Of a stretch of 64,000 nt of DNA, positions 1 to 9,734 are shown piece by piece; positions within the stretch are counted from its first letter, which is position 1, and every line of letters begins with the position of its first letter. A program made the translations under genes and the position numbers. The notes beneath the pieces were generated by a model. That model worked only from the letters and a program-made list of their open reading frames with translations, did no database searches and was not told where the DNA came from. Origin of the DNA: VAZQ01 sp963739175 (GTDB lineage: Bacteria; Pseudomonadota; Alphaproteobacteria; Rhizobiales; Xanthobacteraceae); the NCBI GenBank assembly GCA_963739175.1, contig CAVTZH010000008.1, positions 372,001 to 436,000 of the forward strand, given 5' to 3'.

Positions 1-388
1 TCGCGGCGTCTTCGTCCGGGTAGTGGCCGTGATGGCTTGAATTGATGATCACGGCGCGGGCGTCGTCCTGTTTGACGGCGCGTTCCAGCTCCCGCCAATA
101 GGCATCGCCGCCGCCGGGGATGCAGGTCGCCATGCAGACGAACTTGTCGGGATGCTTGTCGCGGCACGCAGCGAGGTGACGGTTCGAGCTTTCGAGCGCG
201 GCCACGATCTCCTTGTCGGTCTTCATGTGGCGGATGTAGTGCACCGCATTGCTGATGACGGTGCGGTCGAGCCCGACCAGCTCATGCGCTGCCAGCGCGT
301 GCTCAACCGTCATCGGCACCGTGTGAGACCACCACGGCGGCCCGAGGAATTTTGGGTCGTTGATGTGAACGTGCCAGTCGATCAGCAA
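1..388 (-). CDS. Amidohydrolase family protein (metal-dependent hydrolase/decarboxylase type), C-terminus beyond window
   Basis: Only the N-terminal ~129 residues lie in the window; the frame is open to base 1. The protein starts L-I-D-W-H-V-H-I-N-D, giving the HxH metal-binding motif that opens amidohydrolase-superfamily (TIM-barrel) enzymes of the ACMSD / gamma-resorcylate decarboxylase type. The first ATG nearby is out of frame, so I chose TTG at 388, with GGAG about 8 bases upstream; a further upstream start is not excluded. It is the last visible gene of the leftward operon, 51 bases after a Bug receptor gene, which suggests hydrolysis or decarboxylation of an intermediate of the polycarboxylate pathway. 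The substrate cannot be read from the fragment. Confidence 0.75.
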   Translation of the reverse strand, partial: MLIDWHVHINDPKFLGPPWWSHTVPMTVEHALAAHELVGLDRTVISNAVHYIRHMKTDKEIVAALESSNRHLAACRDKHPDKFVCMATCIPGGGDAYWRELERAVKQDDARAVIINSSHHGHYPDEDAA

Positions 389-439
389 AGGGCAGTCTCC
401 ATTGTGCGTGAATTTGTCGGACGCGCTCCGGCGCGGCCG

Positions 440-1465
440 TTATTTTGTTGCGAGGATATTCTTCAGGCGAACCAAGGCATCGGCCGGCGTCGCGATTGTG
501 CGCCCGACAATCGCTTCCAGCTCCTGTCCGGTCGCCGGGTTTATTTCAAATCCCCGTTTCTGCGCTTCTGCGATGAATTCCGCGTCGCGCATCGTCTTGT
601 CGAAGGCGGCGCGCAACATCGCGACGCGGGCTGCGGGAACGTTCGGTGGCGCCACCACGCTCCAGCCGATACCCGCGTCGGAGTTCTGGAATTCGAGAAT
701 CCGCCGGCCCTCTTCGGTGGTCGCGAGCTCGCTGACCAGCGGAATACCCTTGAGCTCGGGATGCGACCTGATACCGGCCTGAAACGGGATGACGACGAAT
801 TTGTCCTTGAGCCAACGCTCGCGCTGGGTCTTGAGCAGGGTCCAGGACGACATCCGCCCGTCCACCTCGCCGCGCTCCACGGCGAGATCGACATCCGGGC
901 CGCCGCGATAGCCGGTAACCAGCTTGAACTTCGTTCCGGCCAGCGCATTGAGCAGCGTGGGCGTGATGTAGGTCTCGGTCGTCTGGCCCCACGAGCCCGC
1001 AATCACCGGGACGCTGCGCAGATCCTCTGCGGTCTTCACACCGGTGCGGCTCGCAACGAACATCACGCCGGCATAGCTCGAGATCGTGCCGATCCAATTG
1101 TAACGGCGCGCGTCGTAGCGCGCCTGCTCCGGCCGCAGCATCTGGTTGATAGCCACGTCGCGCGGCAGGATGGCCATTTCGGTCCCGTCCTGCGCCGCCT
1201 TTTCGTAGAGATGCAGGATGCCGATCAGGCCGCCGGCACCCGGCATGTATTGGACGTTGAACGACGGATTTCCCGGGATGTGCTTGCCCATATGCGCCGT
1301 GACGAGCCGCGCATAAATATCGTACGAACCGCCCGGCTCATAGGTGACCGCGAATCTGATCGTTTTCTGGTTGTAAAAATCCGCCGACCCCTGCGCATTC
1401 GACCGCTCCGTGAACGCGGGCGAGAGACAAAACAAACACAACAGAATACGGACCACGGTTGGCAA
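440..1465 (-). CDS. Bug-family (TctC-like) tripartite tricarboxylate transporter substrate-binding protein
   Basis: About 341 residues. The N-terminus is hydrophobic (VVRILLCLFCLSPAF) and followed by an SNAQ cleavage region, so the protein should be exported to the periplasm. The mature part begins ADFYNQKTIRFAV and carries PGGSYDIYARL and HIPGNPSF, the pattern of the FY-x-GKT subgroup of Bug receptors; the receptor at 32.5 kb is of the same subgroup. The family binds carboxylates and hands them to TctA/TctB-type permeases. I chose the TTG at 1465 because GAGGAA lies four bases upstream; the frame extends to another TTG at 1528. It sits inside the leftward operon, downstream of the molybdenum hydroxylase gene, so its ligand is probably the substrate of that operon. 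Confidence 0.85.
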   Translation of the reverse strand: MPTVVRILLCLFCLSPAFTERSNAQGSADFYNQKTIRFAVTYEPGGSYDIYARLVTAHMGKHIPGNPSFNVQYMPGAGGLIGILHLYEKAAQDGTEMAILPRDVAINQMLRPEQARYDARRYNWIGTISSYAGVMFVASRTGVKTAEDLRSVPVIAGSWGQTTETYITPTLLNALAGTKFKLVTGYRGGPDVDLAVERGEVDGRMSSWTLLKTQRERWLKDKFVVIPFQAGIRSHPELKGIPLVSELATTEEGRRILEFQNSDAGIGWSVVAPPNVPAARVAMLRAAFDKTMRDAEFIAEAQKRGFEINPATGQELEAIVGRTIATPADALVRLKNILATK

Positions 1466-1590
1466 GGCGTTCCTCGTTTCGATTGTTATTCTTGTCGTGC
1501 TCGGAACATTGGAGCGCCGAAGGCGCAAATGTCAAATCAGCAACCACATTCCGTGGTGCGACAGGTCGAAGCTATGATGCAATCAATCGC

Positions 1591-3894
1591 CTAGCGCGCC
1601 GAGCTCTTTGCGGCGTGAATGAGCTGCCACAGCCGCGGCGGCGACAGCGGCAGCTCGCGCGGCTCGACGCCGAGCGACAAAAGCGCCGCAGCAACGGCAT
1701 TGGCGACGACGCCGCCCACGGGAATAATCCCGCCCTCACCGGCGCCCTTGGCGCCGAGCGGATTGTGCGGCGTCGGCTTCGATTCCAGCGCCACCGCGCG
1801 GATGCTCGGGAAGTCGCTGGCGGTCGGCATCAGGTAGTCGGCAAGCGAGCCGGTCAGCAATTGCCCGTCCTCGTCATAGACGAGATGTTCGAGGAACGCG
1901 CCGCCGAGCCCCTGCACGATGGCGCCGATGCCCTGGCCGTGCAGGGTCAGCGGATTGACGATGCGGCCGACGTCCTCGACCGCGACGTAGTCGATGACCG
2001 CGACATGCCCGGTCTTGGGATCGACGGCGACATGGACGGCGTGCGCGCCGTAGCTGTAGGTGCGCTTGGTGCTGGCATAGGTGCCCTCGGCGGAAATCCC
2101 TTCCGCGGCGAGTGCAGCAAGCGTGATCGATTTGCGGCCCGGACCGACGACCTGCTCGCTTTCGATCCTGACCTCGTCGGCGGTACAGCCCAGCCGTTTC
2201 GCCGCGGCGGCACGGATTGCCGCCTTCAGATTGGCGGCCGCGTCGATCACCGCCGAGCCGCCCATCACCGTCGAGCGCGACGAGAACGAGCCGAAGCCCT
2301 CGCGCACGTGCGTGGTCGAGCCGTGATAGACGCCGCGGATGCGGTCGAGCGGCATCTCCAATGCATCGGCGGCGATCTGGGCGAAGATCGTCTCGATCCC
2401 CTGCCCGACCGCCGACGAGCCGACATAGACCGACACCGCGCCGTCGGTTTCCAGCACCATGCGGGCGTTCTCGCGCGGACCGGACGCGCCACCCTCGATG
2501 TAGCAACTGACCGCGAGGCCGTGGTAGCGGCCGTCGATCAGCCTGCCTTGCAGCGCTGTCTTCTGGCTCCAGCCGATTTCAGCCAAGCAGCGATCGAGCG
2601 TCTCGCGATAGTCGCCGGTGTCGGTCTCGGTCGCGATGTTGAGCGGCACGACGGTGGCGAGCGCATAGGGCATCTGCGCTTCCGCGATCAGGTTGCGGCG
2701 GCGGAATTCGACGCCGTCGAGATCGAGATCGCGCGCCACCATGTCGAGCAGGCGCTCGCGGAAGAAGTCCGCCTCAAAGCGCCCGGGCCCACGATAGGTG
2801 CCGACCGGCGTCTTGTTGCTCACATGCACCGACACATCGATACGGATGTTCGGAATGCTGTAGGGCCCGGACATCACCTGGGCGACGTTGCGCGCGCCGG
2901 TCGCGCCGTTGGTGCGCAGATAGGCGCCGACATCGGCATGGGCATGGCCGCGCAGCGCCCGGATGGTGCCGTCGCGGTCGCAGGCGATTTCGAGATCGCA
3001 GACGACATCACGCGCATGGTTGGTCGCGATCAGATGCTCGCGCCGGTCCTCGATCCATTTCACCGGCCGTCCGGCGGTCTTCGACGCGAAGGGAATGAGG
3101 AAATCCTCGGGATAGAACTCGCCGCGCACGCCGAAGGCGCCCCCGACGTCGCCTTCGATCATGGTGATGGCGTCTTCCGTGAGCACGAGCTGCGCGGCGA
3201 GGATGCGCCTGACCGTGAAGGCAACTTTCGCGGCGCCGTAGACCGTCAGATGACCGCGCGCCGCATCCCAGTCCGCGAGCAGCCCGCGCGCTTCCATCGG
3301 CACCGCGGTGTGGCGCTGTACCCGGAAGCGCTCGCGCCGCACGTAAGGCGCGTCCTTGAACGCGGCGTCGGCGTCGCCGCGCACCGCGGTCAGCGTCGCG
3401 GCGCAGTTCGACGTCGTGCCGTCGACCAACAAAGCGTCGTCCGCGCCCGGTCCGGCGGCCGCCGGCAGCGCTTCGATATCGAGCTCAATCGATTCCAGTG
3501 CATCTTCGGCCGCCGCCGCGCTGTCGGCGACGACGACCGCGACCGGCTCGCCGACATAGCGGACTTTGCCGTGCGCAATGACCGGCTGCTCGTGGGGCTT
3601 GAACGCCGGCATCTGCTCCTGCCGCAGCGGAATTGCCGGGACCGCGCCGAGCGCCGCGAGCACATCCGCCGCCGTGATCACCGCATGCACGCCGCTGCGG
3701 GCGAGCGCGGCCGTTTTGTCGATGGATCGGATGCGGCCATGCGCCACCGAGCTGCGCAGGATCGCGGCATGCAGGAGACCGTCGCGCACGATGTCGTCGA
3801 CATACTGGCCGCGGCCGCGCAGGAACCGCAGATCCTCGATGCGCTCGACCGGGCTGCCGACCAGCGTATTCAGCTTGGCGAAACCGGTGCTCAT
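1591..3894 (-). CDS. Xanthine dehydrogenase family protein, molybdopterin-binding (large) subunit
   Basis: 767 residues, the usual size for CoxL/XdhB-type Mo-binding subunits. The N-terminus (RVEDLRFLRGRGQYVDD-like, residues ~16-33) is the standard opening of this family. Further on are GGAFGVRGEF, TYRGPGRFEAD (the AYRGxGR position, form II/aldehyde oxidase-like rather than the Cys-containing CO dehydrogenase loop), VGQGIET and, near the C-terminus, GAKGAGEGG, whose Glu is the catalytic base. These enzymes hydroxylate aldehydes, N-heterocycles or aromatics using Mo-cytosine dinucleotide. The ATG overlaps the stop of the upstream MmgE/PrpD gene (ATGA), indicating translational coupling. No partner FeS or FAD subunit is encoded anywhere in the window, which is unusual; the partners must be elsewhere. 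The substrate is unknown. Confidence 0.9.
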   Translation of the reverse strand: MSTGFAKLNTLVGSPVERIEDLRFLRGRGQYVDDIVRDGLLHAAILRSSVAHGRIRSIDKTAALARSGVHAVITAADVLAALGAVPAIPLRQEQMPAFKPHEQPVIAHGKVRYVGEPVAVVVADSAAAAEDALESIELDIEALPAAAGPGADDALLVDGTTSNCAATLTAVRGDADAAFKDAPYVRRERFRVQRHTAVPMEARGLLADWDAARGHLTVYGAAKVAFTVRRILAAQLVLTEDAITMIEGDVGGAFGVRGEFYPEDFLIPFASKTAGRPVKWIEDRREHLIATNHARDVVCDLEIACDRDGTIRALRGHAHADVGAYLRTNGATGARNVAQVMSGPYSIPNIRIDVSVHVSNKTPVGTYRGPGRFEADFFRERLLDMVARDLDLDGVEFRRRNLIAEAQMPYALATVVPLNIATETDTGDYRETLDRCLAEIGWSQKTALQGRLIDGRYHGLAVSCYIEGGASGPRENARMVLETDGAVSVYVGSSAVGQGIETIFAQIAADALEMPLDRIRGVYHGSTTHVREGFGSFSSRSTVMGGSAVIDAAANLKAAIRAAAAKRLGCTADEVRIESEQVVGPGRKSITLAALAAEGISAEGTYASTKRTYSYGAHAVHVAVDPKTGHVAVIDYVAVEDVGRIVNPLTLHGQGIGAIVQGLGGAFLEHLVYDEDGQLLTGSLADYLMPTASDFPSIRAVALESKPTPHNPLGAKGAGEGGIIPVGGVVANAVAAALLSLGVEPRELPLSPPRLWQLIHAAKSSAR

Positions 3895-5240
3895 AGCGCG
3901 TCGGCGAGCGAGGGCAGCGTTTCGAGCCGCATCAGCGCGTCGAACGATCCCGGCTTCAGCCGCGCGTCGCGGCAGAGCCGCTCGAACTTGAACCGCAACT
4001 GCTCGTCGGAGAGCGGCGTCTGCGGGCAGCCGAGGAACGTCTCCCTGGCTTCCTCGAAGCGGCGGCCGTCGCGCAGCGACACCGCGATCTGCGCGCTCCA
4101 GCCCTTGCGGCCGCCGTCGGCGCTGACGCGCACGCGCTTTGCCAGATCGCGCACGCGCGGATCGGCGGCCGTCTTGTCGCTGAACACGTCCGGATCGCGC
4201 GGATCGTTGTAGGACGGCGATCGCGAGGCAGAACGGCACGCTGTACTGCGCCAGCATGATGTCGCCGGGATCGGCGACCGCTGTGATGCGATACGACCTT
4301 GGCCGATGCGTCGACCGCGATCTCGGCGATGTCGTCGCCGGCGAAGCCGTGCTGCTCGATGAAGCCGCGCAGCATCTGCACCGGCACATGCGTGGTGACG
4401 TGCGACGCATAGCGCTTGATGCAGAGCCGCTCGATCTCCCAGGTCTCGCCCAGGTCCTTCGTCAGCAGGCTTGGGTCGGTCTCTTCGCAGAACGCTTCGA
4501 GCAGGCCGTAACGTCCTTCGAGCACGGCGAGCGGTCCCTCATAGCCGCGCTGCGCCAGCCGCGCGGCGATCACGCCGCTCTCGGCGGCGCGGCCGAGATG
4601 CAGGCGCTTGATCATCCCGCCGGAGCCGGACTTCGCAAACGCCAGCAAGCCCGCCCGCCAGCGAGCCGGCAACGCCGAAGGCGTTGGCGGTTTCCGCCGC
4701 CGAGAGCTTCATGAGCGACGCGCACGCCGCCGCCGAGCCGAACGGCCCGGTCATGCCCGGCCCGTGGAAGCCGACCTTCTCGGCCGAATGCAGCGTCGCC
4801 GCGCCGATGCGGAACATCACCTCGATGCCGGCGACGATAGCGGTGACGAGATCGCGGCCGCTGGCGCCGCAGGCTTGCGCCATCGCGAACGCCGGCAGCG
4901 CCACGGTGGCGCCGCCATGCACGCCGGCGCCGGGCATCCGCAAATTGTCGAGCTCGAAGGCGTGCGCGAAAGTGCCGAGCGCCAGCGCCGCCTGCGGAAC
5001 GTGGAGATGGTGGCCGTCGACGCCCGGCAGCCGGCACGGGCCGCCCTCGCCGCTCGCAACCGCTTCCGCCAGCACCATCGCCGACCAGGGGAACCGCTGG
5101 CCGTAGGCGGCGCAGGCGATCGCGTCGATCAGACACTGCTTGGCGAGTGCGACCGCAGACGGCGGGATGTCGTCGAACGTCAGCGCAACGGCGAACTCCG
5201 CCAACTGCTGCGCCGCGGTTTTTTGCGCGCGATTGAGCAT
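3891..5240 (-). pseudogene. MmgE/PrpD family protein (copy A), three single-base frameshifts
   Basis: The restored reading gives about 448 residues, full length for MmgE/PrpD (2-methylcitrate dehydratase, cis-aconitate decarboxylase and iminodisuccinate epimerase superfamily). The N-terminus reads MLNRAQKTAAQQLAEFA; GMIKRLHLGRAAESGV is the conserved basic substrate-binding stretch. Frame is broken by three one-base insertions: in a GGG at 4650-4652 (removal restores SLAGGLLAFAKSG), near 4280-4284 (restores SHHAVADPGD) and in a CC at 4212-4213 (restores YNDPRDPDVFSDK). All three restored joins match family expectation, so sequencing error is as likely as true decay. It lies 4 bases after the FAD dehydrogenase gene and overlaps the Mo-hydroxylase start, so it belongs to the leftward operon. 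The reaction is probably dehydration or epimerisation of a polycarboxylate. Confidence 0.85.
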
Positions 5241-5244
5241 GGCC

Positions 5245-6768
5245 CTACTCTGCGGCCGCGGCGGCGCCCGTGCGCGCGAATGCCGCCGCGCTGCGTCCGG
5301 CGAGCCGGCCGAAGGTCGCGCCCGACATCAGGCCGGTGCCGCTCGCATAATTGTGGAAGAACAATCCGCCGACCATCTCGCCCGCGGCATAGAGGCCGGG
5401 GATCAGGCGGCCGTAGAGGTCCTCGACCTCGCCCTGCTTCGAAATCTTCACGCCGCCGAAGGTGAAGGTGACGCCGGTGGTGACGTGATAGGCGTGATAC
5501 GGCGGCGTATCGAGCGCCACCGCCCAGTTGGTCTTCTCGATCGCGAGCCCCTTGGTGCTGCGGCCGTCGAGGATGTTCGGATTGAACGGCACGTCGCTGG
5601 TGCAGGCGGCGTTGTAGGCGCGCACCGTGCGCAGGAACGCCTCCGGATCGACGCCTTCGAGCTTTGGCGCCAGCTCCTCCAGCGTGTTCGCCTCCGCCTT
5701 GGTGACGCGGCGGATGCGGTATTCGCCGCGCAGCAGCGGATGCGCCTTGGCGTCGAACACCTGCCAGGCGAACATGCCGGGCTGGCGCATGATCTCGCCG
5801 CCATAGCGCGCGTAGGTGTGGCTGTGGAAGTTCAGCCCCTCGTCGACATAGCGCTCGCCCTTGGCGTTGATGAGCAGCCCGAACGGATAATTGTGCTTCT
5901 GGAACTGGTCGCCGACGGTGAGGTCGCCATAGGGCGGCGCGTTGATGTCCCAGGCGACCGAATGGCAGCCCGAGAAATTGCCATAGGGCCGCGCGCCGAT
6001 CGCCAGCGCCATGGTGAGGCCGGCGCCCATGTTGAAGCGGGTGCCGCGGATTTTCGCCAGCTCCCAGCCCGGCCCGAGATAACGCGCGCGCATTTCCGGA
6101 TTCGACTCATAGCTGCCGCAGGCGAGCACAACCGCGCCCGCCCTGATCTCGACCCGCTCGCCGAGATGCTCGGCGACGACGCCGGTCACGCGCCCGCGCT
6201 CGCGGATCAGCGCCACCGCCGGCGTCTCATAAATGATCTTCACGCCGCGCTTCTCGGCCGTGGCGTACAGCGCCTTGAGCATTTCAGGCCCGCCGCCCCA
6301 GATGTGCAGCGCGAGCCCGCCCCAGAACTTGAACTTGCCGTCGACCTTATAGGCCTGCCGGCCGAGGCCCGGCTGCAGCTTCACGCCCTGGCGGTGCACC
6401 CAGGCGGCGGTCTCGAGGCTGTTGCGCACCAGGATTTCGCAGAGGTCCTGGTCGGTGCGGTACTGCGTCAGCTCGAACATGTCGTCGAAATACTGCTCTT
6501 CGGTGTAGCTGCCGAAGTCGACGTTCGAGAGGTCGTCGTTCGCCATCGAGGGCAGCACCTTGAGCAGGTCCTCGACGCCGGAATAGGCGAAGCGGAAGGC
6601 GCCGCCGGTGAAATGCGAATTGCCGCCGCGCTCTTCGATTGACGCCGCCTCCAGCATCAGCACGCGCGCGCCGTTCTCGCTGGCGGAGATCGCGGTGCAG
6701 AGCGCGGCATTGCCGGCGCCGACCACAAGAACGTCGGGACGCTCGCGCGAAAGCTCAATGACTGACAT
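5245..6768 (-). CDS. FAD-dependent dehydrogenase, TcuA-like (fumarate reductase/succinate dehydrogenase flavoprotein superfamily)
   Basis: 507 residues. The ADP-binding Rossmann motif VVGAGNAALCTA lies at residues ~16-27, followed by the acidic LMLEAA strand end and RGGNSHFTGG. The C-terminal HNYASGTGLMSGATFGRLAG is the second FAD-binding stretch of this superfamily. The overall pattern resembles TcuA, which oxidises tricarballylate to cis-aconitate, but the true substrate here may differ. There is no signal peptide, so the enzyme is cytoplasmic, and no TcuB-like electron-transfer protein lies nearby. The gene is flanked closely by two MmgE/PrpD genes (26 and 4 bases), which fits an oxidation to an unsaturated acid that MmgE/PrpD enzymes then handle. 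The start ATG is the first in frame. Confidence 0.88.
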   Translation of the reverse strand: MSVIELSRERPDVLVVGAGNAALCTAISASENGARVLMLEAASIEERGGNSHFTGGAFRFAYSGVEDLLKVLPSMANDDLSNVDFGSYTEEQYFDDMFELTQYRTDQDLCEILVRNSLETAAWVHRQGVKLQPGLGRQAYKVDGKFKFWGGLALHIWGGGPEMLKALYATAEKRGVKIIYETPAVALIRERGRVTGVVAEHLGERVEIRAGAVVLACGSYESNPEMRARYLGPGWELAKIRGTRFNMGAGLTMALAIGARPYGNFSGCHSVAWDINAPPYGDLTVGDQFQKHNYPFGLLINAKGERYVDEGLNFHSHTYARYGGEIMRQPGMFAWQVFDAKAHPLLRGEYRIRRVTKAEANTLEELAPKLEGVDPEAFLRTVRAYNAACTSDVPFNPNILDGRSTKGLAIEKTNWAVALDTPPYHAYHVTTGVTFTFGGVKISKQGEVEDLYGRLIPGLYAAGEMVGGLFFHNYASGTGLMSGATFGRLAGRSAAAFARTGAAAAAE

Positions 6769-6794
6769 TCGTTTCCTTATCGATCTTACTCACG

Positions 6795-8194
6795 TCATGC
6801 ATAGGCGCGGCTGCGCGGTGCGAGCGCCGGCGGCGTGACGCCGGCCGCGATGACGCCGAGAACGTCGGACACATCTGCAACCGTCTCAAGCGCAAGACAC
6901 CGGTCGAGCAAGGTTTCGACCGCTTTCGCGTCGAGCACCGTCTTCGCGCAGTCGCGGAATTTCGCCTCCAGCGCGCCCGCCGGCAGCGGATGATCGCGGT
7001 CGCGGCCGACCGGACGGTCGACGAAATGCTCGAAGCTCTCGCCGGCGGTGGTCGTGATCTTGAGCCGGCAATAGAAGTGGTCGCTGGTCTCGTGCTTCGC
7101 CGCCGGATCGGGCGCCGAATGCACGCGCGCCATCAGCGCACGCGTCGCCGGATCGCGCACGGCCTCGTCGCTGAAATGCGCCATGCTGACGATGCCGTGC
7201 GTGAGCGCGCGCGCGAGTACGTATTGGATCGAGAATTTGCCGTCGAGGCCGCTCTGCGGATCGGGCCGGTTGGTGTGTGCAAGCCTGCGCGGATGCGTCC
7301 AGGATTCCACCTTCGCCACACGCTCCGGCACGAGGCCATGCGCTTCGCGCATATAAAGCATCGCATCAACGGCCGGATGCGTGCTGCCGCAGCAGGGATG
7401 CCGCTTGAACGCGATGCCGGGATCGACCAGGTCGAACGGATCGCCCCAATGATCGAGCAGGCGGTCGGCGTTGAAATTGCCGGCGCCGTTGTAAACTGCG
7501 AAGAACCCCTGCGGGTGTTCGAGCGCGCCCTCGTTGGCGGTCATCCCTTCTTTCGCCAAGAGCGCCGCGAGCAGGCCGTTGCGGGTCGTATGCCCGACAT
7601 GGAACGGCTTGGTCATGGTTCCGAAATTGGCCTTGATGCCGGACGCCATCGACGCGGCGAGCGCCAGCGCGGTGGCGATCTGCTCGGGGCGGAGCGCCAG
7701 CAGATGCGCGCAGGCCGCCGCACTGCCGAACGTGCCGAGCGTCGCGGTCGGATGCCAGCCCTTCTCGTAGTGATGGAAGTTCACGGCGCGGGCGAACCGC
7801 GTCTCGCATTCGACGCCGGCGGCGTAGGCGGCGATGAACGCCTTGCCGCTCGCGCCCGGCGCGATCGCCCACAGCGCCGGCAGGATCGGCGCCGACGGAT
7901 GACCGCCGAGCGAGTTGCTGCAGTCGTCGAAATCGAGCGCGTGCGAGGCGGTGCCGTTGATCAGCGCCGCATTGAGCACGTCGATATGCTCGGAGCTACC
8001 GAAGATGAGCGCGGGACCGGCCGCGGCGGTGTGGCGCAGCGCCGCGCCACCACCGCGGTGGTCTCGTCGCGCGCGCCCGCCAAGGTGACGCCGACGGTGT
8101 CGAGGATGCCCCGCTTCGCAACCTCGACCGCTTCCGCCGGCAGGGCGTCGTAACTGACTTCCGAAATCCGGTCCGCGAGCGCGCGCAGCAGCAT
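6795..8194 (-). pseudogene. MmgE/PrpD family protein (copy B), one frameshift
   Basis: The N-terminal part MLLRALADRISEVSYDALPAE through GARDETTAVVAR is read in one frame (8194 to ~8043). The rest, from LRHTAAAGPALIFGSS onward, is read in another frame down to 6795. Restoring one missing base near 8040-8043 gives a continuous protein of about 466 residues. Family landmarks are INGTASHALDFDD, which carries the conserved Asp residues, HPSAPILPALWAI, and KPFHVGHTTRNGLLA. It is the first gene of the leftward operon, 127 bases from the divergent copy C. The small break in an otherwise intact gene argues for an indel error. The reaction is as for other family members: CoA-independent dehydration, decarboxylation or epimerisation of a carboxylate. 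Confidence 0.85.
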
Positions 8195-8223
8195 GGGACT
8201 TGAGCCTTTCTGCCGAGCGACTG

Positions 8224-8248
8224 TAGACAGCAGAGTCAGGGCTGTCTA
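8224..8248. promoter_or_regulatory. Inverted repeat in the divergent control region
   Basis: TAGACAGC (8224-8231) and GCTGTCTA (8241-8248) form perfect 8-base arms with a 9-base spacer. They sit midway in the 127-base gap between the two divergent operons. The position and symmetry suggest an operator for a dimeric regulator controlling both sides. No regulator gene lies in this cluster, so the protein partner is unknown. Confidence 0.5.
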
Positions 8249-8321
8249 GATTTTCGCCCCTCCAAGCCCCTCAAGGACGTCGCGTGTTCCGCCTCGTTCG
8301 CCCCTCCTGTTGAGAGCTTCG

Positions 8322-9728
8322 ATGGCAGAGCATTCCAGCACCGACAATGTCCATACCCGCAAGATCGCCGAATTCGTCTCAGGCGTCCGTTACGAGCAAA
8401 TCCCCGCCGACGTCCGTGAGCGCCTGAAGCTTCTCATCCTCGACTCGCTCGGCTGCGCGATCTACGGCGCCAATCTGGAATGGTGCCGGATTGTCCAGGA
8501 CACGTTTGGGAAACTCGACGCGACCCGCACGACCTCGGTCTGGGGCACCAACCTCGCTCTCTCCTCGACCAATGCCGCGCTGGTGAACGGCACCGAGGTA
8601 CAGAGCTTCGAGCTCGACGACGTGCATCGCGTCGGGGTTCTGCATGTCGGCGCCGTAACCTTGCCGGCGCTGTTTGCGGTGGCGGAAAGCCACGCCGATC
8701 TCACCGGGCGCGAATTGCTGGTCGCCGCGCTCGCCGGCTACGAGATCGGGCCGCGCGTCGGCAAATGCATGGGCCAGGAGCATATCGGCCAGGGCTGGCA
8801 CTCCGGCGCCACGGTCGGCGTGTTCTCGGCCGCCGCCGGCGCGGCGCGCGGATTGGAGCTCGACGCGGAGCAGACCGTGCACGCGCTCGGCATCGCCGGC
8901 ACCCAGGCCGCCGGCCTGATGGCCGCGCAATACGGCGCGATGGTGAAGCGCATGCATGCCGGCCGCTCGGCGCAGAGCGGGCTCTACGGCGCGCTGCTGG
9001 CGAAGGACGGCTTCACCGGCATCGTCGACGTGTTCGAGGCGCCTTACGGCGGCTTCTGCACGACGTTCTCGCGCTCGCAGGACCGCTTCAAGCTCGAGGA
9101 ATTGAGCGCCGGCTTCGGCGAGCGCTTCGAGACCATGGGCATCGCGCTGAAATTCTATTCCTGCGTCGGATCGAACCACACGACGTTGGACTCGATCCGC
9201 GACATCCAGAAGCGCCGCCCGTTCACGCTTGCCGAGCTCGACAAGGTGGTCGTGCACGGCTCGCAGGTGACCGCCGATCATGTCGGCTGGCCGTACAAGC
9301 CGGAAGGCCTTACCTCGGCACAGCTCAACCTGCCCTATTGCGTGGCGACGCTGCTGCTCGAAGGCGACTGCTTTGTCGACCAGTTCACCGAAGCAATGGT
9401 CGCCGATCCCCAGCGCATGGAGCTGTCGCGCAAGGTCCAGGTCGTCGAGGACCCTGCGATCACCGCGCGCGGCTCGAAATTCCGTCACATGACGCGCGTC
9501 GACGTGCACCTCAAAGACGGCACGGTCGAGAGCGAGACGCGCGAGGCGCCGCGCGGCAGCGAGCAATCCTTCGCCACCAGCGACGAGATCGTCGACAAAT
9601 TCCGCAAGCTGACGCGCGCCGCCATGCCCAAGAGCCAGCAGGACGTGCTGGTGCAGGCGGTGCTCGGCATGGAGGACCTGCCGAAAGCCAAGGACCTGAT
9701 CCGCCTGCTGCGGACCAACGGGAAGTAG
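8322..9728 (+). CDS. MmgE/PrpD family protein (copy C)
   Basis: 468 residues, intact. Landmarks include SLGCAIYGANLEW (~residue 45), VNGTEVQSFELDDVH (residues ~95-110, the conserved Asp pair), GQGWHSGATVGVFSAAAGAA (~150-170), GAMVKRMHAGRSAQSG (~205-220, basic substrate-binding stretch) and YSCVGSNHTTLDSI. The ATG at 8322 follows GAGAG with good spacing; the in-frame TTG at 8310 is less likely. First gene of the rightward operon, 6 bases before copy D. The two tandem copies are clearly diverged (different N-termini and C-terminal halves), so they probably act on different intermediates or enantiomers. The family includes 2-methylcitrate dehydratase, cis-aconitate decarboxylase and iminodisuccinate epimerase; which activity applies cannot be told from sequence. 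Confidence 0.92.
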   Translation: MAEHSSTDNVHTRKIAEFVSGVRYEQIPADVRERLKLLILDSLGCAIYGANLEWCRIVQDTFGKLDATRTTSVWGTNLALSSTNAALVNGTEVQSFELDDVHRVGVLHVGAVTLPALFAVAESHADLTGRELLVAALAGYEIGPRVGKCMGQEHIGQGWHSGATVGVFSAAAGAARGLELDAEQTVHALGIAGTQAAGLMAAQYGAMVKRMHAGRSAQSGLYGALLAKDGFTGIVDVFEAPYGGFCTTFSRSQDRFKLEELSAGFGERFETMGIALKFYSCVGSNHTTLDSIRDIQKRRPFTLAELDKVVVHGSQVTADHVGWPYKPEGLTSAQLNLPYCVATLLLEGDCFVDQFTEAMVADPQRMELSRKVQVVEDPAITARGSKFRHMTRVDVHLKDGTVESETREAPRGSEQSFATSDEIVDKFRKLTRAAMPKSQQDVLVQAVLGMEDLPKAKDLIRLLRTNGK

Positions 9729-9734
9729 CCCGCG

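Noticed and set aside
152..4212. Long rightward open frames opposite the leftward operon (152-1594 and 1459-4212)
   Set aside because: Their products are Arg/Ala/His-rich with no family motifs, and they lie exactly antisense to well-conserved genes. This is expected from codon bias in GC-rich DNA.
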